Shown here: in pieces, positions 44,907 through 53,503 of the stretch
Numbering within the stretch: the first letter of the stretch is position 1
Layout of the letters: each line of letters opens with the position of its first letter
DNA from: Paenibacillaceae bacterium
Lineage (GTDB): Bacteria; Bacillota; Clostridia; Lachnospirales; Lachnospiraceae
DNA length: 64,000 bases
Assembly (NCBI GenBank): GCA_015057705.1
Contig: SVDU01000009.1
Coordinates: 93,210-157,209, forward strand
Reading direction: 5' to 3'
Translations under genes and position numbers: made by a program
The notes under the pieces: model-generated
What the model saw: the letters and a program-made list of their open reading frames with translations, nothing else
What the model was told of the DNA's origin: nothing
The model's database searches: none

Positions 44907-45107
44907 CTATTTTATTACTCTTAGATTCTTCTTGTCGAATTTTTTCTTTACTCGGCGGAAAAAGGAGTAAATGAGAGTAAACTCATAATAATCAGCCGTT
45001 TCTAATCGTCTGACCTGAGGTTTTCCATTTTTTATATCGCAGACCTTAACAGACTTGCCATTATCCCCTATTAATGTTACAGTACCAGATTTTCCTTTAT
45101 ATTTCAT
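44907..45107 (-). CDS. Small hypothetical protein
   Basis: A 66-residue basic protein of unknown function starting MKYKGKSGTVTLIGDNGKSVKVCDIKNGKP and ending KKKFDKKNLRVIK. It has an early beta-rich stretch and a Lys-rich tail, with no signal peptide. GGAGAG lies five bases before ATG 45107, which supports translation. It lies 25 bases upstream of the AraC regulator on the same strand. I do not recognise the family. Confidence 0.5.
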   Translation of the reverse strand: MKYKGKSGTVTLIGDNGKSVKVCDIKNGKPQVRRLETADYYEFTLIYSFFRRVKKKFDKKNLRVIK

Positions 45108-45276
45108 TATCTCTCCAATATAACATTTACTTATATTCATAATAAAGTAATATCACCACAATGTCTAGATAAAACCATGGCGCTCTCCCCTTAGTCAATG
45201 AATTATGTTATACTATCATCAAAATACACTAAGTAAAGCCACTGTTATTCAGCGGCTGATCAGAAAGGTGATTTTG

Positions 45277-46260
45277 ATGAAAAACAAAATAATTTTAATT
45301 ATTATCTGTATTCTTACCCTGTCTGGCTGTGGGAAAATCAATACCAGCCATTCAGAGAACATAAAATCAGTTCAGACAAATGAATCAGCTGCAGACACAA
45401 AACCAGAAACCGTGAATCAAGCCAGCACGACTGCTGTTTTACAAACGGAGTCCGAAAATTATGAAGGATACTCTGGTCTTTGGACAGAAAGCAGTTTCAG
45501 TCATGAAGATATCATCTCCTATGGCGGTTTAGAATTTTCCTTTCAGGTCACAGATAAAGCCAACTTAGACGGCTACTTATTTATGCAACAGGGCACCACC
45601 GAGCGTATCGCGGAAATTGATAATATTACCGGTAAGATAACCAATGGAGAATTGAACTATAAATATGACGATGACGGCTGGGGCGGTTCTGGAATTCTTC
45701 ATATTACATTCAGCGATGATAAAGCGATTCAGATTGAGGTGCAAGATTATAAAATGAAAGATACCAATTTATCTGGGTATGGATTTTCAGGTATATATCA
45801 ATTGGAGCCCACGAAACAGAATAAGGGGGAAGATTTATTTGATGTGATGTATGAAAAATATTACGCCTCCTGGACGGAAAGCGAAATGCAAAATGCAATT
45901 GCTGAACGGAAACAATACCGTGATCGATGTTCTTTTTATCCAGAAGTATCCAACTATTTAGAAAATGTTCGGGAAGTAAGGGATATTTCTTCTGTTGTGG
46001 AGCCTCTATATTTTACAGATTTAAAAATTTACCAAAAACAGGATTTTGATCAGGTTCCTCCATTAATCATACATCTGGCCAAAAATGAGATTTATGCAAG
46101 GCATGGTTATATTTTTAAGAATCAAGATTTAAATAACTACTTTAAAGGACAGATTTGGTACGAACCGTCAATCACACCTGAAAATTTTAAAGACAGCGTG
46201 TTTAACAAAAACGAGCAGGCTAATCTGAAGCTGTTATCCAGTCTGGATACTTACAAGTAA
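45277..46260 (+). CDS. Lipoprotein with C-terminal YARHG domain
   Basis: About 327 residues. The N-terminus is a lipoprotein signal (ILTLSGC lipobox, Cys ~17), then a Ser/Thr/Gln linker, a central beta-rich domain, and a C-terminal YARHG domain (HLAKNEIYARHGYIFKNQDLNNYFKGQIWYEP). YARHG domains occur in extracellular proteins and are of uncertain function. GAAAGGTG precedes ATG 45277; the longer frame from 45205 is not a convincing start. It stands alone. Confidence 0.85.
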   Translation: MKNKIILIIICILTLSGCGKINTSHSENIKSVQTNESAADTKPETVNQASTTAVLQTESENYEGYSGLWTESSFSHEDIISYGGLEFSFQVTDKANLDGYLFMQQGTTERIAEIDNITGKITNGELNYKYDDDGWGGSGILHITFSDDKAIQIEVQDYKMKDTNLSGYGFSGIYQLEPTKQNKGEDLFDVMYEKYYASWTESEMQNAIAERKQYRDRCSFYPEVSNYLENVREVRDISSVVEPLYFTDLKIYQKQDFDQVPPLIIHLAKNEIYARHGYIFKNQDLNNYFKGQIWYEPSITPENFKDSVFNKNEQANLKLLSSLDTYK

Positions 46261-46369
46261 TAGAGCATAAAGAAGGGAAGTGTGAGGTGCCATATCCAGT
46301 CCCATTCTTCCCTTCCCTTCCCTTATGGAGTATTAATTCCAAAACCAGTTAAGCCGGTAGTGGTAAAAA

Positions 46370-46825
46370 TTAACGAACTTTAATTTTATTACCCCTTCTG
46401 ATGGTGCCATCACTATTCCATTCTGTATACACGTAAGGGGCACCGCCCGTTGTTCCGTTTTCGGTAAAATTATAGGTAGTTTCATTATAGGTATAGGGTC
46501 CGGTTACCATTTTCAGTGAATTGGTGTTAAAGTAGTATACATTACCATTGATTTTCATAATTCCACCCTGAAGCTCACCAGTATCAGTTGTGAAATACCA
46601 GGAATCATCCCTTTGAATCCATCCAGTACGCATAAGCTCATCATTCCCAAAAAAGTACCAATGACCTTTAAAGTTGACCCAGTTATTTATACAATAATTG
46701 CCAGACCCCCACCTATATTTTACCCCCTGTGGAGTGCTTTCGAAACCAGCCGCAAATGTTGACATCGCACTTCCTATGGTTATTGCAATAGATATTGCTG
46801 TAACTGTTAAATACTTTTTTTTCAT
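46370..46825 (-). CDS. Secreted protein with choline-binding-type cell-wall repeats
   Basis: A 151-residue exported protein: signal peptide (MKKKYLTVTAISIAITIGSAMSTFA) followed by aromatic/glycine repeats of the cell-wall-binding kind (WVNFKGHWYFFGNDELMRTGWIQRDDSWYF, then GIMKINGNVYYFN). Such repeats bind the cell wall. No catalytic domain is present, so it may be an accessory surface protein. AGGAGG lies before ATG 46825. Confidence 0.82.
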   Translation of the reverse strand: MKKKYLTVTAISIAITIGSAMSTFAAGFESTPQGVKYRWGSGNYCINNWVNFKGHWYFFGNDELMRTGWIQRDDSWYFTTDTGELQGGIMKINGNVYYFNTNSLKMVTGPYTYNETTYNFTENGTTGGAPYVYTEWNSDGTIRRGNKIKVR

Positions 46826-46829
46826 AGCT

Positions 46830-47447
46830 TCTGACCTCCTTATATATGTTTATTCTGATCCGGATCTGCCTAGAGTATATATTCAATTGTAGGTATAAGT
46901 CAATGAAGTTTATTTTTTTGTAAAAATATGTAAATTATTTGTAAGTAATTGACAGTATTTTATTCTTTAATTTGTTTTATTCGCAGACTAATACTATCTT
47001 TACTATGCCTTCCGTACATACGACATTGTCATGATGCAGCTATTGCAATTCTTAATAAATAGCACAACAAAATTTCAAAAAGATTATTCATGACATTTTG
47101 AAATCCTGCATATCGATTGTAGTTCTCCTGGTACATCTGAAGGAACACATTTTTGATCTCCTCATCTGAATCCATATGCAGGGAGCTACTCTCTGTTTGA
47201 ATCAAACGATAATTCGATTTGACTAAGACTGCTCAAAGGTGAGTTCTCTTTATTCCTTCTATTGCCTCGCATCAACCAGCAACTTTCTAAAACCAGTTTA
47301 CAGATACTAATCCTTTTCTTTGCATTTTCAATATTAATTTTCCTTATATTATCAGATAGAGGGTTGACTGTCCAGTGGGGAATGTGTCTTTATGAATTGA
47401 TGTTTTGTGCACAATAATATTATAATCAACTTGTTCACCCTAAACTC
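46830..47447. other. Gene-poor interval
   Basis: AT-rich sequence without an intact gene. The only coding trace is the AraC-like fragment at 47029-47222. Downstream of it lies the promoter for the MATE transcript. Confidence 0.5.
47029..47222 (-). pseudogene. Possible AraC-regulator fragment
   Basis: About 63 open codons on the minus strand ending at TGA 47029-47031 read LHMDSDEEIKNVFLQM and FQNVMNNLFEILLCYLLR. This resembles the linker helices between the cupin and DNA-binding parts of AraC proteins. No DNA-binding domain follows. It is a decayed fragment at best. Confidence 0.3.
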
Positions 47448-47476
47448 TTGACATCTGCCTAAAAACATGTTAAGAT
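47448..47476 (+). promoter_or_regulatory. Predicted promoter of the MATE-GNAT transcript
   Basis: TTGACA (47448-47453), 17-base spacer, TAAGAT (47471-47476). The leader to the MATE ATG is about 125 bases and contains a strong terminator-like hairpin. Confidence 0.65.
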
Positions 47477-47533
47477 TTTTACGATTCATCGGAGGAAGCT
47501 TACTCCATAGAGATAACTCTAAGAAGTGATTTT

Positions 47534-47588
47534 GCCGGATAAGATGGTATGTCGAGAGACATACTGTTTTGTCCGGCTTATTTTTTTG
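47534..47588 (+). terminator. Leader terminator/attenuator before the MATE gene
   Basis: A 20-bp uninterrupted RNA stem: GCCGGATAAGATGGTATGTC pairs fully with GACATACTGTTTTGTCCGGC when G-U pairs are allowed, closed by a GAGA tetraloop and followed by TTATTTTTTT. The wobble pairs show the structure matters as RNA. It lies only 19 bases before the MATE ATG, inside its leader. Confidence 0.75.
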
Positions 47589-47606
47589 CAAAGAAAGGGA
47601 AATTTA

Positions 47607-48977
47607 ATGAAAAAAATAACTAATTTTACAGAGGGTAAAATTCTGTCACCCTTGTTAAGATTTGCAATACCTGTTCTTCTTGCTATGTTTTTACAGGTAA
47701 TGTATGGTGCTGTTGATCTAATAGTTGTTGGGCAATTCGGTTCAGTTACCGATGTTTCAGCAGTAGCCACAGGAAGTCAGGTGATGACGACTATTACTTC
47801 TATTATTAATGGCTTTGCCATGGGAATCACAATACTTATGGGGCAAAAACTGGGACAAGGAAAATCGAAGGAAGCCGGAAATGTAGTAGGCAGCGGTATC
47901 TGTCTATTCTCCGTACTTGCAGCAATCATCACTGCTATTATGCTCATTTTTGCTGTTCCAATTTCAAGATTAATGCATGCACCCGCGGAGGCGTTTGACG
48001 ATACGGTGTTATATTTGTATATTTGCTCGTCAGGTACTATTTTTATTGTTGCTTATAATGTAATCTGCGGTGTTTTCAGAGGACTTGGAGATTCTAAAAC
48101 TCCTCTTATCACAGTAGTAATTGCCTGTGCTGCTAATATTTTAGGAGATGTTCTTTTGGTTGGTGGATTTCATCTGGGCGTTACTGGTGTGGCCATTGCA
48201 ACTATATTTGCACAGGCATTAAGTGTACTGCTTTCTATCCTCATTATAAAAAAACGCGGGCTGCCTTTCGATTTTTCAAGAAACAGCATTGGTTTTCATA
48301 AGGGTATTACCTCACAAATTCTAAAATATGGTGCTCCAATTGCCCTGCAGGACGGGCTTGTAAACTTATCTTTCCTGGCTATTACCACCATTGTGAACTC
48401 ACTTGGTGTCATCGCTTCCGCAGGCGTTGGTGTAGCAGAAAAGTTAGCAGGATTTATTATGCTTGTTCCCTCCTCTTTCGCACAGTCAGTTGCCGCTTTT
48501 GTGGCTCAAAACTACGGTGCCAAAAAATATACCCGAGCAAAAAAGACGCTGGCTTATGGTATTGGAGCTTCCCTTTGCTTTGGTATTGTGATGGGATACT
48601 TCTCCTTTTTTCATGGTAATTTACTTTCCGGAATGTTCTCAACAGATATTGCAGTTATAAATGCCTCTTGGGATTATATGAAAGCCTATGCCATTGACTG
48701 TCTGCTTACTTCCTTCCTGTTTAGTATGGTAGGATTTTTTAATGGATGTGGTAAAACAACCTTTGTTATGTTTCAAGGGATTTTCGGCGCTTTTTGTGTA
48801 AGAATACCATTATCTTACATGATCAGTAAGTCCGCTTCCTCCTCCATATTTTATATCGGCCTTGCTACACCCTGCTCCACTTTTTTACAAGTTATATTAT
48901 GCCTTATTTATTTTATCCTTGTTACAAAAAATTTTAAGATACGGATGGATATAGAAAATGAATCTTACTTTTCATAA
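47607..48977 (+). CDS. MATE-family multidrug/metabolite efflux protein
   Basis: About 456 residues with twelve predicted helices and MATE signatures (ILSPLLRFAIPVLLAMFLQVMYGAVDLIVVGQFG at the start; GLGDSKTPLITVVIACAANILGDVLLV mid-protein). It exports cations or drugs with H+ or Na+. ATG 47607 follows AAAGGGA; the longer frame from 47526 lies inside the leader hairpin and is not used. It is coupled by a 20-base overlap to the next gene. Confidence 0.92.
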   Translation: MKKITNFTEGKILSPLLRFAIPVLLAMFLQVMYGAVDLIVVGQFGSVTDVSAVATGSQVMTTITSIINGFAMGITILMGQKLGQGKSKEAGNVVGSGICLFSVLAAIITAIMLIFAVPISRLMHAPAEAFDDTVLYLYICSSGTIFIVAYNVICGVFRGLGDSKTPLITVVIACAANILGDVLLVGGFHLGVTGVAIATIFAQALSVLLSILIIKKRGLPFDFSRNSIGFHKGITSQILKYGAPIALQDGLVNLSFLAITTIVNSLGVIASAGVGVAEKLAGFIMLVPSSFAQSVAAFVAQNYGAKKYTRAKKTLAYGIGASLCFGIVMGYFSFFHGNLLSGMFSTDIAVINASWDYMKAYAIDCLLTSFLFSMVGFFNGCGKTTFVMFQGIFGAFCVRIPLSYMISKSASSSIFYIGLATPCSTFLQVILCLIYFILVTKNFKIRMDIENESYFS

Positions 48978-49389
48978 ACTTTGCACTTCAAATATAGAAG
49001 ACGCCGCTCATGTAATCATAGAAGCCTATAAAATGCCTCCCTGGAGCATTGTCTGGTCGGCAGAACAGGCTCAGAAAAGTATTACGGTGTCAATGAACAA
49101 TCCGCAAGACAGGTGTTTTGCTGCTTTTAAAGATGATGTTTTTGTTGGTATTCTAATTGGCAGAATACAAATTTACGCAGAAGATGAATTTTACATCATG
49201 CAGCTTGCAATTCACCCACAATACAGCCAAAAAGGGATCGGCCGTAGATTACTTACATACTGTACCGAACAAATCAAATCAGAAGGCATAACACATATTG
49301 AGTTAATGACGGCTCCCCACGACACTGAGTTCTATGAAAAATGTGAGTTTAATTCCAGTGATGCTATAAACTTTTGGAAAGATTTATAG
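48958..49389 (+). CDS. GNAT acetyltransferase, RimI-like
   Basis: A 143-residue N-acetyltransferase with the acetyl-CoA loop QLAIHPQYSQKGIGRRLLTYC and the RimI-like start HKLCTSNIEDAAHVIIEAYKMPPWS. It overlaps the MATE gene by 20 bases, so the two are translated together. The substrate may be a small toxic amine shared with the transporter, but this is inference. No typical ribosome site is seen, in line with coupling. Confidence 0.88.
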   Translation: MNLTFHKLCTSNIEDAAHVIIEAYKMPPWSIVWSAEQAQKSITVSMNNPQDRCFAAFKDDVFVGILIGRIQIYAEDEFYIMQLAIHPQYSQKGIGRRLLTYCTEQIKSEGITHIELMTAPHDTEFYEKCEFNSSDAINFWKDL

Positions 49390-49417
49390 TAAACGATCCA
49401 CTTCAGCGTTTATTTAA

Positions 49418-49447
49418 ATAGCAGGCAGAGATCCCTCTGCCTGCTAT
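49418..49447. terminator. 13-bp hairpin between converging genes
   Basis: ATAGCAGGCAGAG and CTCTGCCTGCTAT form a perfect stem around ATCC. It lies between the GNAT stop and the stop of the NAD(P)-binding protein and probably ends both transcripts, although the flanking T tracts are short. Confidence 0.65.
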
Positions 49448-49463
49448 CGTCATAATAATCAGC

Positions 49464-50099
49464 CTACTCTGAAACTACAGTAAATCTTCTCTTTATATGA
49501 TCTCCTCGCTCTGCTTCATCAATCATAGCAATTGCGTAGTCAGCATAGCTGATATAGCTGTTTCCCTTTGAATTGATCAGAATCACTTCATCACCCAACT
49601 TATATCTTCCTGTACGCTGCCCTTCTTCGTCAAAATCAGCGGATGGGCTAAGATATGTCCAATTTACGTCATTGCGCTTTTTAATTTCTTCAAATGCAAG
49701 TGCCATGCTAGAAGCTGTGGGATAATAGGCTTCGGGAAAATCCGGGGAATCCATCAGCCTTTGAGTATGTGTGGAATCGGTATACAAACTCCCTGCACCA
49801 CCGACAAACATCAGACGATTACCTTTTCGACTTAGCAGATTCGCGAGAAAAACAGTTGATTCTTTATGCTGGATGCCAGTTTCCGGTGACCAGGTACCAA
49901 AAGCACTAATAATTACATCCTCGTCTTTCAAGTCATCGTAGGTCAGGTTAAATAAGTCCTTCTCAATAACTTTACAGCCTTCATCAGTAAGCTTACTCTT
50001 ATTTCTAACAACTCCGGTTACATCATGTCCTCTTCTTAACGCTTCCAGGAGAAGCTGATGACCTTGCTTACCGGCTGCACCAATGATTAAAATCTTCAT
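49464..50099 (-). CDS. NAD(P)H-binding protein (NmrA/atypical SDR family)
   Basis: A 211-residue Rossmann protein with the dinucleotide motif ILIIGAAGKQGHQLLLEALRRGHDVTGVVRN and the C-terminal YISYADYAIAMIDEAERGDH typical of NmrA-like reductases related to YwnB/YesF-type proteins. Such genes are often controlled by HxlR regulators; one lies at 52729, on the far side of feoB. Reaction unknown. AGGAGG lies before ATG 50099. Confidence 0.88.
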   Translation of the reverse strand: MKILIIGAAGKQGHQLLLEALRRGHDVTGVVRNKSKLTDEGCKVIEKDLFNLTYDDLKDEDVIISAFGTWSPETGIQHKESTVFLANLLSRKGNRLMFVGGAGSLYTDSTHTQRLMDSPDFPEAYYPTASSMALAFEEIKKRNDVNWTYLSPSADFDEEGQRTGRYKLGDEVILINSKGNSYISYADYAIAMIDEAERGDHIKRRFTVVSE

Positions 50100-50151
50100 G
50101 ATTTGCCTCCTTTTATTATTTATTTGATACTATTGGATTCACATACATCAT

Positions 50152-50310
50152 TTAATCTGCTTTATGGCAATCACTGTTTTGGGTGCAGCCCGAACAACCA
50201 CACCCGCAGCCTGATTCCCCTTTCTTTATTTTTTGCATCTGTTTTACAACAACAAAAACAATATAAGCAATAATAGCCGCAGAAATTATAATTGTAGCCA
50301 GCATAACCAT
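50152..50310 (-). CDS. FeoB-associated Cys-rich membrane protein
   Basis: A 52-residue protein below usual gene-finding length. One N-terminal membrane helix (ATIIISAAIIAYIVFVVVKQM) is followed by a cysteine-rich tail (GCGCGCSGCTQNSDCHK). This is the FeoB-associated family found after feoB in Firmicutes, as here (28-base gap). It may pass ferrous iron or help assemble the channel. GAGGTG precedes ATG 50310; an ATG at 50304 has better spacing and may be the true start. Confidence 0.88.
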   Translation of the reverse strand: MVMLATIIISAAIIAYIVFVVVKQMQKIKKGESGCGCGCSGCTQNSDCHKAD

Positions 50311-50338
50311 TCACCTCTTTATTTCATAAAATTGCGAT

Positions 50339-52459
50339 TTATTTTATAGTAGATTGATCTTTGGATCCCGTTAATAGAATACGAATACATGCTACAACCG
50401 CAGTCACAATCCCTATAGAAATCAAAGCAGTAATAACGCTTCCACCAAAGAAAAGGGCAGAACCGAGCTGATATACAAGCAGTGCCACAAGATAAGCGGT
50501 TAATGTTTGAAATCCTAAAGTAATCCACATCCACTTAGCAGAGCCCATTTCTCTGTAAATCGTAGCAATTGCTGCAAAGCAGGGAGGGCAAAGCATATTA
50601 AACATTATAAGAGCATATGCACTTGCCGGGGTAAACAGACCGCCCAAGGCAGTCAGTAACTGTGGGGTATTCTCAGCTGCGTCAGATATATTGAACAGGA
50701 TGCCATAAGTAGCAACCACATTTTCTTTTGCAACCAATCCTGTGATTGTGGCGACGGCAGCCTGCCAATTGCCAAATCCGAGCGGTGAAAAAAGAACTGC
50801 AAATACTCTTCCGATATCGGCCAGAATACTATTTCCGGCTTCTACTTCCTGCATAGTCCAGTTAAAGTTCTGTAGAAACCAAATTGCACAGCAGGCAACC
50901 AAAACAATTGTTCCTGCTTTTTTGATAAACGCCTTTGACCGGTCCCACATATGTATCAGAACACCCTTTAGACTGGGGATATGATACTGCGGCAGCTCCA
51001 TAACAAAAGGCGCTGCTTTTCCGGCAAATAACTTTGTACCCTTAAGCAGGATTCCACAAATCACTACCATTGCAATCCCCATAAAGTAGACAGAAGGTGC
51101 AACCCACGTTGATCCCTGGAAAAGAGCACCTGCAAATAAAGCAATAATAGGAAGCTTTGCAGAACAAGGAATAAAGGTCGTCATCATAATTGTCAATTTT
51201 CTGTCTCGCTCATTCTCAATCGTTCGACTAGCCATAATTCCCGGAACGCCGCAGCCGGATGCAACCAGCATAGGAATAAATGATTTCCCCGAAAGACCAA
51301 ACTTACGAAACAGTCTATCCATAATAAATGCGATACGAGCCATATAGCCGCAGTCTTCCAAAAGTGCAATAAAAAGAAACAGAAGAAAAATTTGCGGAAG
51401 AAAACCTAATACTGTTCCTACCCCGCCAAGTATACCCGAGATTACAAGGCCCTGAAGCCATGGCGCAGCATTAACTGTCTGCATCCAATTTGTTATTGCG
51501 TCAGATAACACCTCTCCGAACAGTACATCATTGATCCAATCTGTCCCCTTTGTTCCAACCGTAATGGCTACGTAATAAATTCCCCACATGATTACTACAA
51601 AAATCGGCAATGCAAGCCAGCGATTCGTTACAATCCGGTCAATTTTATCAGAAGCAGTCATGCGTTTTTGCTTTCGCTGCACGCATTGATCCATCAGAGC
51701 TGCGATATAATCATAGCGCTGGCTGGTAATAATACTTTCGCTGTCGTCATCTAACTCTTTCTCTATCTTGGATACAACCAGATTCAGTTTATCTTTTATG
51801 TGCTGCGTCAGTTTAAGGTTTTCCAATACTTTTGTATCCCGTTCAAACAGCTTAATTGCATACCAGCGTCTATTACTGGCTGCAACTTCATCACCGATGA
51901 AAGCCATAATGGATTGCAGTGCATCTTCAACAGGTTTGCTATATTTATGCTGCACCACGGTTTCCTTTTTTGCCTGAGCCAGCTCAATAGCTCTTTCCGC
52001 GGCCAGCATGGCGCCGTTACCCTTGAGAGCGGATGTTTCAACTACTTCACACCCGAAGGCTCTCCCCAGTTTTTGAGTATCAATTTTATCACCGTTCTTT
52101 TGAACCAGGTCTATCATATTAAGGGCTAAAACAACCGGAATCCCAAGTTCTACGACTTGTGTTGTTAAGTAAAGATTCCGCTCAAGATTTGTACCGTCTA
52201 CCAGATTGATGATGGCATCCGGTTTTTCAATCACCAGATAGTCACGGCTTACAACCTCTTCCAATGTATAGGGGGAAAGGGAATAGATTCCTGGTAAATC
52301 AGTGATTCGAACCTCCTTATGACCTTTCAATTTCCCTTCTTTTTTTTCAACCGTAACTCCCGGCCAGTTGCCCACGTATTGACTAGAACCGGTTAAATAA
52401 TTAAACATGGTAGTTTTTCCACAATTGGGATTGCCTACTAAAGCAATTTTAAGTTCCAT
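50339..52459 (-). CDS. feoB: Ferrous iron transport protein B
   Basis: A 706-residue FeoB. The N-terminal G domain has GNPNCGKTTMFN (G1), the GVTVEKKEG switch and DLPGIYSL (G3), followed by NMID (G4). The C-terminal part has about ten helices with the two Gate motifs (SFIPMLVASGCGVPGIMASRTI and FNMLCPPCFAAIATIYREMG). It imports Fe2+. No FeoA gene is visible beside it. Its leader is about 166 bases from a predicted promoter and contains a GTTAG-N6-CTAAC dyad and a short T-tailed hairpin. Confidence 0.96.
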   Translation of the reverse strand: MELKIALVGNPNCGKTTMFNYLTGSSQYVGNWPGVTVEKKEGKLKGHKEVRITDLPGIYSLSPYTLEEVVSRDYLVIEKPDAIINLVDGTNLERNLYLTTQVVELGIPVVLALNMIDLVQKNGDKIDTQKLGRAFGCEVVETSALKGNGAMLAAERAIELAQAKKETVVQHKYSKPVEDALQSIMAFIGDEVAASNRRWYAIKLFERDTKVLENLKLTQHIKDKLNLVVSKIEKELDDDSESIITSQRYDYIAALMDQCVQRKQKRMTASDKIDRIVTNRWLALPIFVVIMWGIYYVAITVGTKGTDWINDVLFGEVLSDAITNWMQTVNAAPWLQGLVISGILGGVGTVLGFLPQIFLLFLFIALLEDCGYMARIAFIMDRLFRKFGLSGKSFIPMLVASGCGVPGIMASRTIENERDRKLTIMMTTFIPCSAKLPIIALFAGALFQGSTWVAPSVYFMGIAMVVICGILLKGTKLFAGKAAPFVMELPQYHIPSLKGVLIHMWDRSKAFIKKAGTIVLVACCAIWFLQNFNWTMQEVEAGNSILADIGRVFAVLFSPLGFGNWQAAVATITGLVAKENVVATYGILFNISDAAENTPQLLTALGGLFTPASAYALIMFNMLCPPCFAAIATIYREMGSAKWMWITLGFQTLTAYLVALLVYQLGSALFFGGSVITALISIGIVTAVVACIRILLTGSKDQSTIK

Positions 52460-52478
52460 TTCATTTCCTCCTCTTTAT

Positions 52479-52498
52479 AGGTTAGCTAGACCTAACCT
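52479..52498. promoter_or_regulatory. AGGTTAG-N6-CTAACCT dyad before feoB (DtxR/IdeR-like box)
   Basis: Perfect 7-bp arms AGGTTAG (52479-52485) and CTAACCT (52492-52498), 20 bases upstream of the feoB ATG. It shares arms and 6-base spacer with the dyad at 43848-43863. A further GGTTAG half-site lies upstream on the feoB strand. Confidence 0.6.
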
Positions 52499-52631
52499 TC
52501 ATGCGTAAAAAAAACGGAGTCTAACCGTCACAGATCCTCTTTCATACCCTTTCGCCTTCTTTCTTGTGAACCTTTTGCTTCCTGCCATGTATAGACTTAA
52601 GTCAAAATACTTGCCAAATTTCAGCGGTTTT

Positions 52632-52660
52632 ATTATAATACGCTTAGTGCGCTTCGTAAA
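52632..52660 (-). promoter_or_regulatory. Predicted feoB promoter
   Basis: Minus strand TTTACG (52655-52660), 17-base spacer, TATAAT (52632-52637). The transcript would have a leader of about 166 bases. The region is shared with the divergent HxlR gene. Confidence 0.55.
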
Positions 52661-52682
52661 GTAGGAACCGTTTGGTTACATA

Positions 52683-52699
52683 GGTTACAAATAGTAACC
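52683..52699. promoter_or_regulatory. GGTTAC-N5-GTAACC dyad, candidate HxlR operator
   Basis: Perfect 6-bp arms GGTTAC (52683-52688) and GTAACC (52694-52699), with an extra GGTTAC copy just upstream (52674-52679). It lies 30 bases before the HxlR ATG. Confidence 0.5.
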
Positions 52700-52728
52700 A
52701 TTAGAAGATGATTGGAGGATAAATAAAA

Positions 52729-53076
52729 ATGATGGAACAATTACCAGCCTGCTCTGTAGAACTAACCATGACGCTTATCGGCAACAAGTGGAAGGTTTTG
52801 ATTATTCGCGACTTGATGGATGGGACAAAACGATTTGGAGAGCTTCGGAAATCAGTTGGCTCAGTCTCACAAAAGGTACTGACTTCAAATTTGCGTGAAA
52901 TGGAGGAATGCGGCTTGCTATCCCGTCAGGCTTACGCCGAGGTACCTCCCCGTGTGGAATATACCCTGACAGAAACCGGATATAGTTTGATTTCCGTCTT
53001 AGATGCAATGGATGTATGGGGTGAAGAATATAAGGAACAGATGAATCATAATACTAACAGACTTTCCCATTCCTGA
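52729..53076 (+). CDS. HxlR-family transcriptional regulator
   Basis: A 115-residue winged-helix protein with the HxlR signature CSVELTMTLIGNKWKVLIIRDLMDGTKRFGELRKSVGSVSQKVLTSNLREMEECGLLSR condensed in the first 65 residues. HxlR proteins respond to redox or electrophile stress and usually control a neighbouring oxidoreductase. GGAGG lies ten bases before ATG 52729. It is divergent from feoB; the likely target may be the NmrA-like gene at 49464 or feoB itself. Confidence 0.9.
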   Translation: MMEQLPACSVELTMTLIGNKWKVLIIRDLMDGTKRFGELRKSVGSVSQKVLTSNLREMEECGLLSRQAYAEVPPRVEYTLTETGYSLISVLDAMDVWGEEYKEQMNHNTNRLSHS

Positions 53077-53188
53077 CTATCAATTTTTTGTACTACAATA
53101 GTATGATTTTTATATTCATTTAAAAATTCTGCTTCTCAGATGAGGAATCACTATTTTCTAATAGATTGTTAATTGCATTCTCGGTAAT

Positions 53189-53503
53189 TCATATTTGAAA
53201 ATCAGGGTTTTGAGATAACCTGTTTGTGGAATCCGTTCCTAAAGCCAGCACACAGGAACCTAATGCAATTTCACAGCCAATTGTTAATGAAATTACAGTC
53301 AGAGCAAACTTTTTCTTATCGAATTTTGCTCTTTCCTCTTCATTTAAATCTGCAAAATCAGATTCATTTATAAGAACTCTACCTGTAGTGGGGTACTCCA
53401 AACCACTGATTATGTTAAGCAGCGTAGTTTTTCCGCTTCCTGACGAACCAATGATGGAGACAAATTCTTTGGGATATATGGATAAATTAATATCATCTAA
53501 CAC
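53189..53503 (-). pseudogene. Deleted ABC transporter remnant: ATPase head joined to FtsX-type permease
   Basis: The frame begins in the middle of a LolD/MacB-type ATPase (VLDDINLSIYPKEFVSIIGSSGSGKTTLLN, Walker A intact) and runs to ~residue 75. It then switches in frame to the start of an FtsX-like permease (DKKKFALTVISLTIGCEIALGS, then NPDF). The signature motif, Walker B and most of the permease are gone. After TGA 53189 the same frame continues as ITENAINNLLENSDSSSEKQ, so that stop is a later mutation. The 5' end is also cut: the SDR gene upstream reads into it out of frame. Confidence 0.75.

Noticed and set aside
46271..46320. GAAGGGAA/TTCCCTTC hairpin after the YARHG lipoprotein gene as a terminator
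   Set aside because: The loop is long and no T run follows, so it is not listed.
47526..47606. N-terminal extension of the MATE protein
   Set aside because: It lies inside the leader hairpin and has no ribosome site; ATG 47607 fits the family start.
52499..52588. 29-codon basic frame before feoB
   Set aside because: No ribosome site and no recognised family; kept only as part of the leader finding.
52460..52631. NiCo/Sensei-type metal riboswitch before feoB
   Set aside because: The purine-rich leader does not show the repeated core I would expect, so no RNA feature is claimed.
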